DNA from: Phoronis australis
Lineage: Eukaryota > Phoronida > Phoronidae
Assembly (NCBI GenBank): GCA_002633005.1
Contig: NMRA01000741.1
Span: 1-62,000, forward strand
Reading direction: 5' to 3'
DNA length: 62,000 nt
The stretch's first letter is position 1, and each line of letters begins with the position of its first letter. Made by a program: the position numbers and the translations under genes. Positions 1 through 13,000 of this stretch are shown here, piece after piece. The notes under the pieces were generated by a model. The model did not search any database. It saw only the letters and a program-made list of their open reading frames with translations, and was not told the DNA's origin.

Positions 1-805
1 CAACGTATTCCCGTCAGTCTCGGCCGTCCTCGCTGGCCATTCCTCCTCCCCCACAGAGGGCACCACCTCCATCTGCGAGCTCAAAAGGTCAGGTTAATCT
101 TGCACAGCCAGGGTTCCCAAATAGAGGGACAAGTGTGTTAGGACGTGTGTGTCATTTAGCAACAAGTGTTAATTTTGTTTTGATTTTGTGTTTATCTTGA
201 AGAAATTATATTTTTCTGGTCTTCCACAACTGCACAAAATTTACAGCAGAGTTCACAGGCAGTATTTGGTGGATATAACAAATTTGAAAACCAACCCTAT
301 GGACGTAGCCGCCTAGTTTACTTTGATCTCAACTTCGCCCAGTTTTCTGTTGTGAAAGTGTAGACAGCATCGTGCTGATTGTGGATTTCGTGTCTGGGTT
401 TGGTTGGCTCATGTAAAGTTGCATGACTTTACTGAAAGATTCTTTTTACTTATATTTGTGCCTCCGTTGGGTGACTCATTGTAAAAAATTCAACAATTTG
501 TTTTGGAAGAACCAGAATTTGCCCACAAATAGGAGTTGAAACGGGGGTTAGCTTTAAATTTGAGTCTTCCAGCACATTGTCCACATGAACACCTTGACGT
601 TCATTATTTTGTCTAATGGTACGATTGTGTCAAATCATTTCAAATCTATTTCACCATCTGAAGTTTCAAGTATTTGTACATTCAAAAGTGTTGCATAGTT
701 TCAACTGCAAGTTATGTAAATGTTATGTAAATGTTATGTAAATGTTACGTATTTTTTGTTGTAGGTAGTAAGAAAAACGAATATGGAGATGTGTGGGACG
801 ATTAA
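1..805 (+). CDS. 3' end of an unidentified gene: two terminal coding exons, proline-rich C-terminus
   Basis: Two exons join cleanly. Exon A (1-87, entering from the left edge, read from base 3) ends AAA G|GTCAGG. Exon B (765-805) follows a TTGTAG acceptor and ends in TAA at 803-805. Phase 1 matches on both sides. The joined tail is rich in proline and serine (IPPPPQRAPPPSASSK) and then ends GSKKNEYGDVWDD. The proline runs resemble ligands of SH3, WW or EVH1 domains, but I do not recognise the family. The intron (88-764) ends in an 11-bp repeat (unit TTATGTAAATG, about 712-750). An AATAAA at 1878-1883 could be a poly(A) signal. The splice fit and the charged end make a real gene end likely; identity is unknown. 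Confidence 0.5.
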
Positions 806-2434
806 CACTAGTTCAAGGTATGTAGCAGTAGTTTGATTTGCCCATAGGTGGCGTAATGATTCTGCTCATAGGAGTTGGCCTCAAACAGACATGTGTATCG
901 GTGACTGATGTCTTGGTTTGATAATCAGGAGGTTTTAGCTGAATTATGGGTAAGTGAGGGGTCAGGGGTCAGGGCGGAAATTGAGTTACAACTGAGAGAG
1001 ATAGAATATTTGAGGTCATCGTGCAACTTCTTGGTCTTTATCTTTTATTGTGCTAACTTAAGGTAAAATTTGTCTTAGCACCATTTCATGATATTTCTTA
1101 AGACCAAAGTTAAGACTTGATATCAGTCTTAGCCAAGACATAAAGTTAGCCTTCTATAGAAGACTTTCATCGCAGACTGTAAACAGTTTTGGAATGCATT
1201 TTGTCAATGTTTTTCAATATGTTTCATGATCTGATGGCTTATGTCAAGTTGGAGATCGTCTGCTTTCAATTTACGAAATAGCAAAGAACAAAAAAGACAA
1301 TGCAGTGCAAGTTACTTCTGGAGCGATACTTTCCAGCTATATCAATCTTTAAGTAAATGGGATAATGGTAAATGGTAAATGCCCATTTAGAATGCGTGTA
1401 CCACGAGTATCCTTAATACTCCATGTCACAACAGATGGCAACAGTGTAGTTAGTATGGCAAAAATGATTTAATTTCTGTCTAGCCTATGATTGAAGACCA
1501 TGACACCTTTTCCAAAATTTTGTCATTGGTCTTAACTTTGGCAAATCTTTGCCTTTAACTCTTAAGTCCTATGTGGCTTTTCATGAAACGAGTCCCAGGT
1601 TATGATCTACTTACAAATAACAATGATGACATAGTTTCCTATAAAAACTGGAAAATTTGTACCTGCTCGTCTACATACAAATTGTTGGACTAAATCACCA
1701 TGTTAACTGAAACATTGCTTAAAAACTGCTTCGTGACTTTTCACAGAGTAATTTTAATTGTTGTATACTAGATGTCTGCTGTCCCTATCTTTAAGGGAAA
1801 CAAAGCCAGGAGAACTCCAGGTACGCCTTCTTCATTTCAATATTTTATTTGGCAAATAACATGGCACTTAATGAAGCAATAAATACCTCAACTTATTACT
1901 AAATGCTTATTGGAATTTCAAATGAGAAACACTTAAATTTTGTATTTGATAAAATTACAATAAAATATTTGCCCTCTTCCTTTCTTCTTCATCTTCAACT
2001 TTTCTTCTTTTGTTTCTGAATTCTTTATTTAACAAATTAGCAAGCATTGTTTCACAAGCTCAAGATTTTTTTCTGTCGTTTTCTTTTGACGTTTGCTCAC
2101 TGTGATTGCTTAGCAACGTTTTTCATCAATTACTTTTAGATTTTGTTTTCCCCTTCCATGACATTACTCCTTTTTGTTGCAAATGGGGCATTTGCTTGAT
2201 CAAGTAATGGCGCACAAAACAAGTTAAACCATGAAAAAGATGTTGTAATAACACATCAGACAAGTGCAAGGCGGAAATTACTATATTCTTCTGGTGCTAT
2301 ATTTCTCTCGCCTTCTCATCTTCCTCTTAAATCATCAAGCGACACACAAATTTCTGACTAGACACATTTCCCTTTCTCTTGTTCTTTTTGTTTATTTTCT
2401 TTAGTGTCCAATAATTCACTACTTAAGTAATTTT
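806..2434. other. AT-rich 3'-flanking / intergenic DNA
   Basis: No convincing coding exon is seen. It includes possible 3' UTR of the left-edge gene (AATAAA at 1878-1883, a further AATAAA near 1960) and unstructured AT-rich DNA. A short ATG-containing open stretch at about 1771-1819, bounded by AG and GT, was considered as an alternative exon but lacks independent support. Confidence 0.4.
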
Positions 2435-2527
2435 ATGGACACGATAACATAGAAAGTAAATCTAAAACTAAATAAGGTGATCCAGATACTCCCAAGGATA
2501 CTATTGTTTCACGAAATATAGAATATA

Positions 2528-3889
2528 AATCGGTAAATAAAACAACAAGAACGGATCAACTGAATTTTTCGTTGCTCCTACTTTTGCCAACCTTTTAATG
2601 GGAAATCTTGAAAACAGCTTCATCAAATCCTGCTCTGAAAAACCCCTTCTCTGGCTAAGGTACACTGATGACATTTTTATGATCTGGACCCTTGGCCCAC
2701 AAAAATTAGATATATTTTTAGAAAATATTAACAAATTTCACCCTACTATAAAGTTCACTCATGACATTTCTCAAAATAAAGTCTCATTTTTAGATGTGAC
2801 TGTCATCCTTAGTAATGATAAACTAGAAACTGACTTATTCTGTAATTAAGAAACCGACAAACACCAATATCTGTCATATCACTCGTGTCATCCCTTTCAT
2901 TGCAAGAAAAGCCTTCCATATAGCCTTGCCCTAAGAATTCGACGCATTTGTTCAGAAGAAACTTCCTTTAATAACCGTTTAAAAGAACTCATTTCCCCTT
3001 ACATTGTATACACAAACAGTTTGACAAAGTCCGTTCAATCACATGAAATGAATCTTTAAGAACTAAAACTAAAGGCAATACTACTAATAGAATACCATTC
3101 ATAACTATGTTTAATCCATGTTTAAACGGAATTAGCCACGTCTTCAGGAAACATCTTTACATGCTGCACATTTCCCCTCAAATGAAAAACCTATTTCCTC
3201 ATCCACCTATAATTTCTTGGAGAAAATGTAAAAATCTAAAAAATTATTTAGTTAAAGCCAATATCGACAATATACACCAAACTGACAAACCTATTGGCAA
3301 CACACAATGTAACAAAACTAGGTGTAAAATGTGTAACTTTATCAACGATAGCACTTTTTTCCAGTCTTCTCAAACAAATGAAAACTTTGAAATAAAACAT
3401 TATTCTGATTGCACCACCAACAATATTATTTACCTTATAACTTGTAAAAAATGTTCTATCCAATACGTTGGACAAACTCAACATAATCTACAAACTCGGT
3501 TTCGTAATCATAGATTTAACATAATACATAAAAACATTTCTGATACTATAGGTAATCATTTCAATTCCAAAAACCATAATATTCAAGATCTTTCTGTACA
3601 AATAATAGAAAAACTCCAACACTCCAGTACCCCTCACAGACTCAAAAGAGAACAATATTGGATAGACAAGCTCAATACAATAGAACCTCATGGATTGAAC
3701 ATAAAAATTTCTTAAAGTATTTCATTGAATTTTTTATGCAAAAATGTATCATATTCATTACACCATATCTTAAATGTCATTTGCCGTATAGTGTTTGATT
3801 TTACTTTATTTCTGTTTCTGTTGACAAAGGACGTTATTACATCCGAAAATTTCAGTTGATCCATTCTTGTTGTTTTTGTTTAACTATTT
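2528..3889 (+). mobile_element. Penelope-like retroelement, 5'-truncated and mutated, with RT and GIY-YIG remnants
   Basis: A reading frame from about 2565 carries the tail of a Penelope-type reverse transcriptase: FANLLMGNLE, the catalytic box RYTDDIFMIW (about 2658-2690) and KVSFLDVTV. An in-frame TAA at 2847-2849 breaks it, but the frame continues with HQYLSYHSCHP and LRIRRICSEE up to a stop at 3058. After a frame change, ORF 3107-3715 (202 aa) gives the connector (NPCLNGISHVFRKH), a cysteine cluster (CNKTRCKMC) and a GIY-YIG nuclease core (IIYLITCKKC, YVGQTQHN, RFRNHR). About 45 bp at 2528-2572 recur inverted at 3844-3888. A 16-bp direct repeat (2435-2450 and 3892-3907, one mismatch) may be a target duplication. 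The copy is certainly inactive. Confidence 0.88.
3107..3715 (+). pseudogene. GIY-YIG endonuclease half of the Penelope-like element
   Basis: This is the longest intact frame of the element, 202 residues. Residues about 60-75 carry closely spaced cysteines typical of the linker between RT and nuclease. Residues about 105-135 match the GIY-YIG core, with IIYLITC and YVGQTQ followed by RFRNHR. The nuclease would nick the target DNA for target-primed reverse transcription. It is separated from its RT by one frameshift and two stops, so it is listed as a pseudogene. There is no evidence of host use. Confidence 0.82.
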
Positions 3890-4091
3890 ATATGGACACG
3901 ATGACATGTTTGTCTTGTTATCTACTAATGGTGACCACTATTCTTCCATGTGTCCGTCTGCTTTATGGATCAGCTGATGAACCAGGGAGACGAGATCTCT
4001 CACGCATCTCCCCTCTTATTCATCTTCTTTAACTACAAGAACTACATGCTTGTCTTATCCTTCAGTCTCACAGACATTGAGATCGTTCATG

Positions 4092-7000
4092 TCACGTCTT
4101 TCTGGTACCATTATCCTCAGCTTCGTCATCTATTTCTTGTATAGGTGCCCCAAACACAGAGTTCATCAAACCTCCCCCTTTCTTCTTCTTCACCACTTTC
4201 TGCTCATTCATCACCTTCTTAAACACCTCCTTCATCCTCTGAGCCTTCAGCAGCGACGTCACTCTATCCTTGACCATCACCAGTTGTTGCCCTTCTTTGG
4301 ACTCCATGTCTTTTTTGATGAGCGTTTTGCGTCTCTTGAATTCTTTCTGTCCAGCCATCAGTTCTCTGGAAACACAAAATTCAACATATTAACGAACTTA
4401 GCACACAACATAACATTTCCCCCATCAAGAACGCAAATACGGTTAACAGCAAAAATAGCTGACCATTGTGGAGGGAAAACACTATAATAAAGAATGGCTT
4501 AGTCACGTTACTACTCAGTAGCTTTCCTGTTAATTTCCCTTCATTCTCGTTCATGAGACATTACTGCTGTGACAATGAATTTAGCTTCCATCTAGTTGTC
4601 ATAAGAGGAACTCCCAGGCAATTTGTTTTGTCTGACGACTTTTGACATGTATAGTCACTTATTGTTATGAAATGGACATTTAACATAAGACTAATACCTG
4701 CTGGAGTATTATTGCCTTTACATGGTCATCTTTTTGTTGTTTCTATTATTTATTGATTGCATTGGTTGTTGTCTTTTTCAGTAGTATCATAAGTTTAATG
4801 TTTTTGGTAAACTTGTGCTTACACCATTAGAGGCACTGTTTGTAGGAGTTCATTTTGACCTATGAACAGACCCTTGTAAGCCACTGTAAACAGAATTCAA
4901 TTTATTTTTAACTTCATGAGAGCATTAATTGCACAATTGCTTATTATACTCCCATCATATTGGGAAGGTATTGCCTAAGCAGACATGATGTGTTACTTAA
5001 GCAGACGAGATGTATTACTTAAGCAGACGTGATGTGTTACTTAAGCAGACGAGATGTGTTACTTACCCAAAATCGACTTCTCCGTCACCGTCGTCATCAA
5101 GTTTCTTAATGAGTTTGTCTATAGCCTTGGAACTCATTGGTACATTAACACTCTAAAACATATATTGGAAGAACAGAATTAGCATCCATTGCAATCAATT
5201 TTTATAATTGCTGATGCCTTTCTTCTAGCATGTAAGTTCCACTTCAAGCCGGTGAAGTTAGCGATTTTGAGTTAAAGGCTATATAGGACCTAAGAAAAAT
5301 GTTCAAATTTGGCTTACTTTGGAACGTCATATCTCAGAAACGGGCGATCACATTCGTACGAAACTTTCAGATACAATTCTTTATGCCCTGTTCTCCAAAC
5401 CACTTTTTGAATTTCTGTTTACATTTTCACTTTTTATGGGGGCTATCACAAAATAGAACTTTCTTTTATGATTTTCACAAAAATTAAAGTAGTTTAAAAT
5501 AAAAAAATGATGATGTTTTAGAGAACTGTATTTTTAGCTAAATATGTAGACCTGTCAATCAGTTCCTACAAAACCTGACTGTATGTGACTTTTGTTTCTG
5601 ACTAACACATGAAATTTTCAATATTACCCTTTAGTTTCCACTTTTTAAACAGTTCAAAGGGTGATCGTGTAGTGCTGGGTGTTAATACTATTTACCATTA
5701 GACCTTCCTTAAACTCTTGATGAGTCAGACTCTTGCTCCCATCTCTGTCAATCATAATAAACAGATCAACCAATCGCAACTTCTTCTGCTCCATGCATTC
5801 CATTAAAACCTAGAAAAAACATATCATCGACAAATTGGTATCGTAAAACCTCAATATGTTAAGTCACAATATGATGGACTAGTTTATTTGTTTTCTCATT
5901 TGTCTCAAAGTAAATAACACTAATTAGCTTATTTACATTATGTGCTGTTAGCACCATGCCATCAGATAATGTGTTGAATATTTTCAGACATTCCCAACAA
6001 AATGAAAAATGGCAATTCTAGCTATTACTTTTGTCCAAAATTGGTTTATCAGATTTTCACAGGTTTTAATGTTAAAACGGTATGCTCCAAGACAGGGCCA
6101 GTGACCATGGAGCTTGACTCTGAAATTGACCAATGGCATGGCAGCATGCTTCGGGTAAATTTCTTTGCATAACATTGTTTTGTTTTTACAATGATCATCA
6201 AGTATTTACCCTGTCTTGAATTCCTTTTCTGACCACAATGGAATTTCCGTGTAATCTATACTTCAAATGTCTTTTTTTATTTTTTTACTTGTACTTTCAC
6301 CTTATGTGTCCTCATGCAGTCATTAGAGCCCTCGTGTGGATTTTTGAGAATTATTCTCCAAAATTGTCAAGTTTCTTTGATAACTATTTGTCCAGGAGCT
6401 AATACTGAATTCTGATTCCCCTTGATAGAAACATTCATATGATCAACTAAATGAGAGCATTAGTTACCATCATGGGATCTGCATTGTCAAAGTCATCGCT
6501 GTCTTTTGCATCACCCTGTCTTTGTAGTAATATACCATGCTTGAAGTACAGCTGTCTTTTGTCCCTCACTGCATGTAACAACTGCATTATGGTCAGGTCA
6601 ACTGCCTGGTCCTGGAAAAGTGTTTTGAAAATTATCAAATTTAAACTAAAAATGCCCTTGGTCAGAATTGCAAATCTTATAAAAAATAGTCATATACCGT
6701 ACTTGCTTCTAAACCTCTTATTTCATTTGTTCGTTTGTTCTTGGTTTCCTTTTTGAGTCTATAGTTAATATGTCCTGGAAATGAAAGAACACAACACCAT
6801 TTGCAGCCTCACATTGCATTTCTTGACTGAAAATTTTTTGAAGTCTTTTTCTACATGTGAACAAGCTGCATGCTTTTAGCAACTTGGACGTGCTCAAGAT
6901 TTTGTAAGGAATACATCATGAAAATATAGCAGAAATGTGTCCTTTTGTAGAGGTCAATTTTGAACACCATTTTGTGACACAAAGGTGTGACGACCACAAA

Positions 7001-10000
7001 CATAGCAATTCGGTTACTACAAAGAGAATGTGGAAGGTACACACTGACACACAAAGGCAATATAAGCATAGTTAGCTAGCTCAATAATTGAGTTTGTGTT
7101 TAATACTGATAGGCTTATTGCAAAACTAATTATATAAGCTAACTGTTTTAAAAGTAGGGGCACAAATTTTTACTCTGAAACCGGGGCCATTTTCAACATG
7201 TTTTTTCAATTCATGGAAAAAAATCATGCGAAACCATACTTCACACTTGTGACCTTTTTGATTTTGGATGTTTTTAGTGTGGTGTCGTGTGTGTCGAAAA
7301 GTTGCTCCTAATATACCCATCTCTTCAGAAACCAATTAATTTATCCATAAAAGCTGAACATAGCTTGAAAATAAATTATTGCTTTTTGATGTTGAGCACG
7401 TAATATACCACGGATAAGGTGCTCATGACATGGTCTGAAAATTTCCAGCATCATACGTGGAATGTTTGAAGCTGTTTTAGATACCATCCCGCACTTGAAC
7501 CAATAAAATCAATTGTTGTACCCCTGTCAACCCCTTTCTACATTTCATACTGATAGCGATTTCCACATTTTTCTTTAATCTCGTGTATTCTCTAGTCCTG
7601 TGGGAACCTGAGGCACATATTTTCAATCAAACATGAATTGTGCCTTTCTATTTCTGTTAGAAGAGGAAACAAAGCTAAATAAGCTGAGCACCCACGAGGT
7701 CTGCAGTTAAGACCAAGAATATTGGTGATTCTGCAATACATTACCCTGATGTCCACTTCTATGATTGATGGAGCTCCACCTTGCTCTAACATTTCCAAAA
7801 TGGCCCTAGCACCTGGCATGGTGATTGGGTTACGACCAATCTAAAATTAAAATGAGCTGATGTTATTCAGAGCCATATAAAGTGAGTTGTAAGCAAATGA
7901 GTGTCAAGAACTAAGTAATAATTTTCTTGAAACTTCTGTGTTTGGTGTAGAATGGGAAGGGGGGGGAAGGAGTATTGATGGGCACAAGGGGAATTGATAA
8001 CAACCATTGGAGGTAAAAAGGTCCATCTTTATAAACAAAACAGAATCTTTCAGTCATTGTTAGACTTCAGATCAATTTTTAATGGTGACTTATTTTCTAC
8101 TAACTGACCAACAGGGATTTGTAAACTGACCAATAGAATCTTGAGACTCTCATTAGACTTCAGGCCAGTCAACAGATGCTGTAGACAGCTGTAATCAATC
8201 CTATTGTTTGTCACGTCAAGCTCTGTCATCATGTAGTTAGTGCTTAGTGTCTTGCCAAGCTCCTTGCAGCCGTATTCATACAGTCCGTTCCATGCCAGAT
8301 TGAGCGTGAGTATTCCACTGTGTCTCTGCACAAGGACAACAAAATGTGAATATCCGTAATGTTGCAGTTTGCCCCTGCATTGAAGAAGCACTGAATCCGG
8401 TTTTGCACAGAAGATATCAACCAAAATAAGGTTGTTTGAAGATCATTTAAAGAACCAAATGAACATGCCTTGGTAGTTACCATATACTTTGGGGTCTACA
8501 AATGACATGACCTGTTTCATCATAGTACATTATCCCCATCTGCTGATGGTTTCCTTTACTGTATTTAGCTGATGGCAGTGGCTTGTGGTTCTCAATGCGT
8601 ACTGTCATTTTGCTTATTTTGTCTGCCTTCTTATTAATTTAGCCAAAGTCTTACACTGTCACGTCACCTATTCACTGTACAGTCTCCATCTATTCTCAGC
8701 AACCTTTGAATCATTCAGTGCATCTACGTGAGGAAAATGGCTCACGAAGCTTCTACAGACTCGGCTGACCTCTGCCAGTGTACTGTTATATTTACTTTTA
8801 GTCGCACTGCTCATATCTGTGTCAATAGCAGTTTTTCCATTGGATGAATTACACCTAGCCGCTGCATGCATTGTTTTAAAAACGTTGTTAAGGATTGTTT
8901 TTAAAATATTCCACTTTTACACGAGTGCTATAAAAGTAGGACTATGTATTTTTATTTTCATGGAAAAAACTCAAAAGTTGTATAAAATGGAAACAATATG
9001 ATATTTTAGAAAACTTTAATTACATCATTTTTGAGATCTCATCTGTAACATTTACATCAAATAAAATTGATAAAATTTTACTAAAAAGACATAGTCACAT
9101 GACCCAATTAATGGTAAAAATTATAAATTGAAATTCTTCGGGCTTTCTACATTTGGAAAATATAAACTTTTACTGAATAAAAATGTATAGTTTTGTAGAA
9201 TAATATTTGACTAACTATGCAAACTTGCTACATTGATAGAGTTTAGCTTGGTTACATTTTTCCAGAAAGGTGTGAGCCACTGAGGTGCAGTGCAGATATT
9301 AAAATTTGTGCAAATTTAACTAAGTAACTGTGTTCACCTGTATGCTTGAAGCTATTGCCGCGGCTCCCTTCTGCCTAAGATGGTTCCAGCTGAGATCCAG
9401 ATTCTCTAACGAATCATTTTGTCCTGGATGTGTGAAAAAATGGTTATTCTCCTCTTTTGGAGACAAACATATAAACAGCATTTAGTAATTTTCAACTGGA
9501 TTATATTATAAAACGTGACATCATTCGAATATTCCAGGTCAGACTTACATTGTACAGTCAGGTGTGAGTCTAAAAACCATGCTTTTCCTAAAAACTATTA
9601 TTAGCATTGAATTATAAAAATACCTAATGATTCAAATGTCAAATTTTTATCAGGTAGCAGATGAATCATATTCACACACCAACCACTAAGTAAAATTGTG
9701 TCTTTTCTGTCTTAACCTGGGTTCCCATTGACCTTGATTGTACAAAAAAACTGTATAAATCATTTTCTTGAAAAAATGTTGTTAATAGACCCCAGTATAC
9801 ATGTACATTTTGAAAATGATAAATTGCATAGTGTTCAAAAGGTAAATACCTTTGCCCAAAAATTTCAGTGATGACCAATGAGTTGAATGCTTTAAATAAC
9901 ATTTCATTCACTTACTTAAACCGTCGGCCAGAATTAGACCCCCTTCCTCTCCAAATTTGTTATGGCTCAAGTTTAGGTCTTTGATAGTTGCATTGTTCTG

Positions 10001-13000
10001 CAAAGAGAAGTTGTTTGGTATTGCATGAAATGATTTACATTTAGTGCACTTTATTCATCCAAGTTATTACCAATATTGTTCTCGACACTTACCCTGAAAT
10101 TTCCAAAAACAATTCACTGTTAAGGCTTAATCTCAACAACCAATTTGTATGTCAGAGGCTTCCTTAAAGGTGTCAGGGTCTTTGGCTGAGATTGATTGAC
10201 ATCACCGGCTCTGCTGTGTCAAGCAGCCAAGACATATGATTGGTTCAATATGACAATTTCCGGCCTACAGACCAATCAGATGTTTCAGCTGGATGACCCA
10301 ATGGTACTGCCGAAGTCAATAACGTGTGACTATATATAGTGAACGATCATCTTGTGAAACATAGTATGCAACTCGCTTACCTGTAGATAACAAATAATCA
10401 GCTTCAGTGGTAGTTTGCTGCCGTATTCAGGAGAGAATATACAGTGCAGGTGACATGAAATGTTTCTTTTGTCTCACGAGCATTCTTCTATCATGCTTGT
10501 GTGAAAAAGTGTTGAAGACATTTGCGTGAGCGAATCGTCTGTTCTCTAACATTTTATTTTTAAACGCTAATTCGTTTTCATGACAGTTTTGTCAGTTATT
10601 TGCATATGAAATTAAAGAAACTCCATTGTGTCCCAATCGTATGAAATATTTGATGAACTGATTTTTCTGATATTTTAGATCTAGTTCCGTGGACCAGTTG
10701 TGTTGGAATGCTTTGTCCGTTGCTGTTGTGTGAATGCGGTGCTGTAAACTAAATGAAGACATAGGACAGTATACCTCGATCAAGTTTGCCAAGAATGGGG
10801 CAGCCTGCTCAGTGAACTTGTTTCCTGGAAACAGAAAGGATGAGACATTGATTAATGATATGGTTACGGTTATAGTTTTGTTGGGACTACAGATAAGGCC
10901 AGAAAACATCTAGTTGCTTCTGGTCTGTACATGACAACTTCTTTTAAGACCTGCACTCACCAGTTACAAAAAATAAAAACGCCTGTCCGCATCAATTTCA
11001 CCCGAGGTCTAGTGTTTTTTGAAATGCTTCGCAAGGGCACGTAAGCATGGGTAAGTAAGGTTTGAAATGACGTTATCTGCCAAGCGATGAGTAAAAAGGC
11101 AAATCACAGATCATTATTGCATGCCTTAGGTGGATTTCCTTTTTTTGAAAATATGAGCAACTATAAAAAGTACCACACCACCGACTCAATTTTCAAAACA
11201 AAAAAAAAAAAAAACAGAAACAACTAATATGCTTTTTGGCCTAATTGTTCTTTTGGCTTACGTTAGGGGTATCTTGCCTAGACTTGCATTTTTTATGTGT
11301 TTTATTCGCAGTAAATTCTATTATTTGATAAAATATGTGATCTTAGACCAACCACAGGTGCAGAGATACATGCTTAAAATGCAAGTGAGCCTAGCTCATG
11401 GCATAGCTCACTCTGTGGCTAAATAAACCGGGAGCACTTTGGCTCTTAGAGGGTGAGACAAATATCTCACTTGTTTGATTTCAAGCACAAATCCTCACAG
11501 CATGCAGGTAAGTTGAGTTAAGTGCTTCGACTATTGCCTTCGGTAGCCAATGAACATTGTTTATTGCATCACCTGATAACAATGTCAAATCTCTTGCTCG
11601 CTCATTGTAACCTGAATGTATTACATTTGCTCTGATTATTACATGTCATTGAGCATTTTGTTTCGTTGTTTTCGTACGTGTACATGTATGTGCAAAGCTT
11701 TCACTTGAGGCAGTCAGCTGAGCTTTTCACTCTCTATCTGTGCTCGGTCTTTTTAATCTTTGTATAAAAATGTAAGATGTTTTGAAAGTTAGATAAAAAT
11801 GAGCAGAACTTGATTGATTAGAATTACAACTCTGCATTTTGTTATGTTTGAACATAATAATGTGGATGGCATGAACATGAAATGAAAAGAAACTTTTCTG
11901 CAGTGTCATGTCTGATATAGTGTATCTGTTGTCCCATTTTCTCGCCATTCATAAATATTTGGTTTATTTACTTACCTTCTAAGCTCAAGCTCTTTACGAG
12001 CTTATTTTCTTTAAGTACTTCACATAAGATTTCGGCACCTTTTGTTCCAAGATTGTTCTCTGCAATTGTCTGAAAATGTGTTGAATGACATTAACATAAC
12101 TTAGTTATAAAATTGATACATATTTGGCCCTTAATTTTAAATTTCTGTTTCTTAGATTATACTGTCTTATAAAGTTAAACTGATCAGGAGCTCTAATCTC
12201 TATACTTGAAACTTAATTAAATAACTGACCAATATGCATGGCAAGCTTTGAGTAAACTTTCAAATTTGTACTTAAATAACGCAACATGATTGGTTGAATT
12301 TAGAGTCTGAGTTTTACTTCAGAGATTAGATCTAGGAGCCAGTTGCTCATTTTGTAATTGCATTTGCACAAACCTTATGCTCAAACAATGTACCTATTGT
12401 GTTGGGACATTGTGCTTCAATGGAATGAATTAAATTGTGAGTGAGTGGAGACTAATATCACTTTTAGTAGGACTGCTTCTAGACAGTTAAAGTTACATTT
12501 CGCCCTGTGTAGCTGGCTAAAAAAGGAAAATCAAGTCTGACTTTTCACTCACATAAAATCGGTCTCATAACATCCTTAACCAATAGGATTCTATTTTCGT
12601 TGTCCACTATGTTCACAAATCCCCAATACAGTTTGAGGCGTTTTCTCGAGTAACGTTGATGGTTTCAATGTTGCTGTTGGTAACGGATATATTATCCTAT
12701 CGAGGTAAGGAATATTATGAGATCAGTTTTAGTAGAGTAAAAAGTCTAATCCGATTTTTGTTGAGCCTGCATAACAGGGTGAAATGAAAATTTAAAACAT
12801 AATTGTGATAAATATGGTTTCACTCAAAATTTCCACACCCAACAGCCACACCCTTCACAGCTGGGGATCGTTATTGAATTATCGCATTCACCCGTGATTG
12901 TGTTCTTAGAGTATATCAAATAAACACAAAAAATCAGGAACCCCAACTGGGAATCGAACCACAGGTCTCTAGATTGCCGGTTTAGTACTCTCACGTCTGA

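Noticed and set aside
1771-1819. Short ATG-containing exon between AG and GTACGC
   Set aside because: Too short to judge and not needed, because the left-edge gene already ends at 803-805.
3960-3995. Hammerhead ribozyme (CTGATGA core) next to the Penelope-like element
   Set aside because: The CTGATGA is followed by CGAGA rather than CGAAA and the helices do not pair convincingly.
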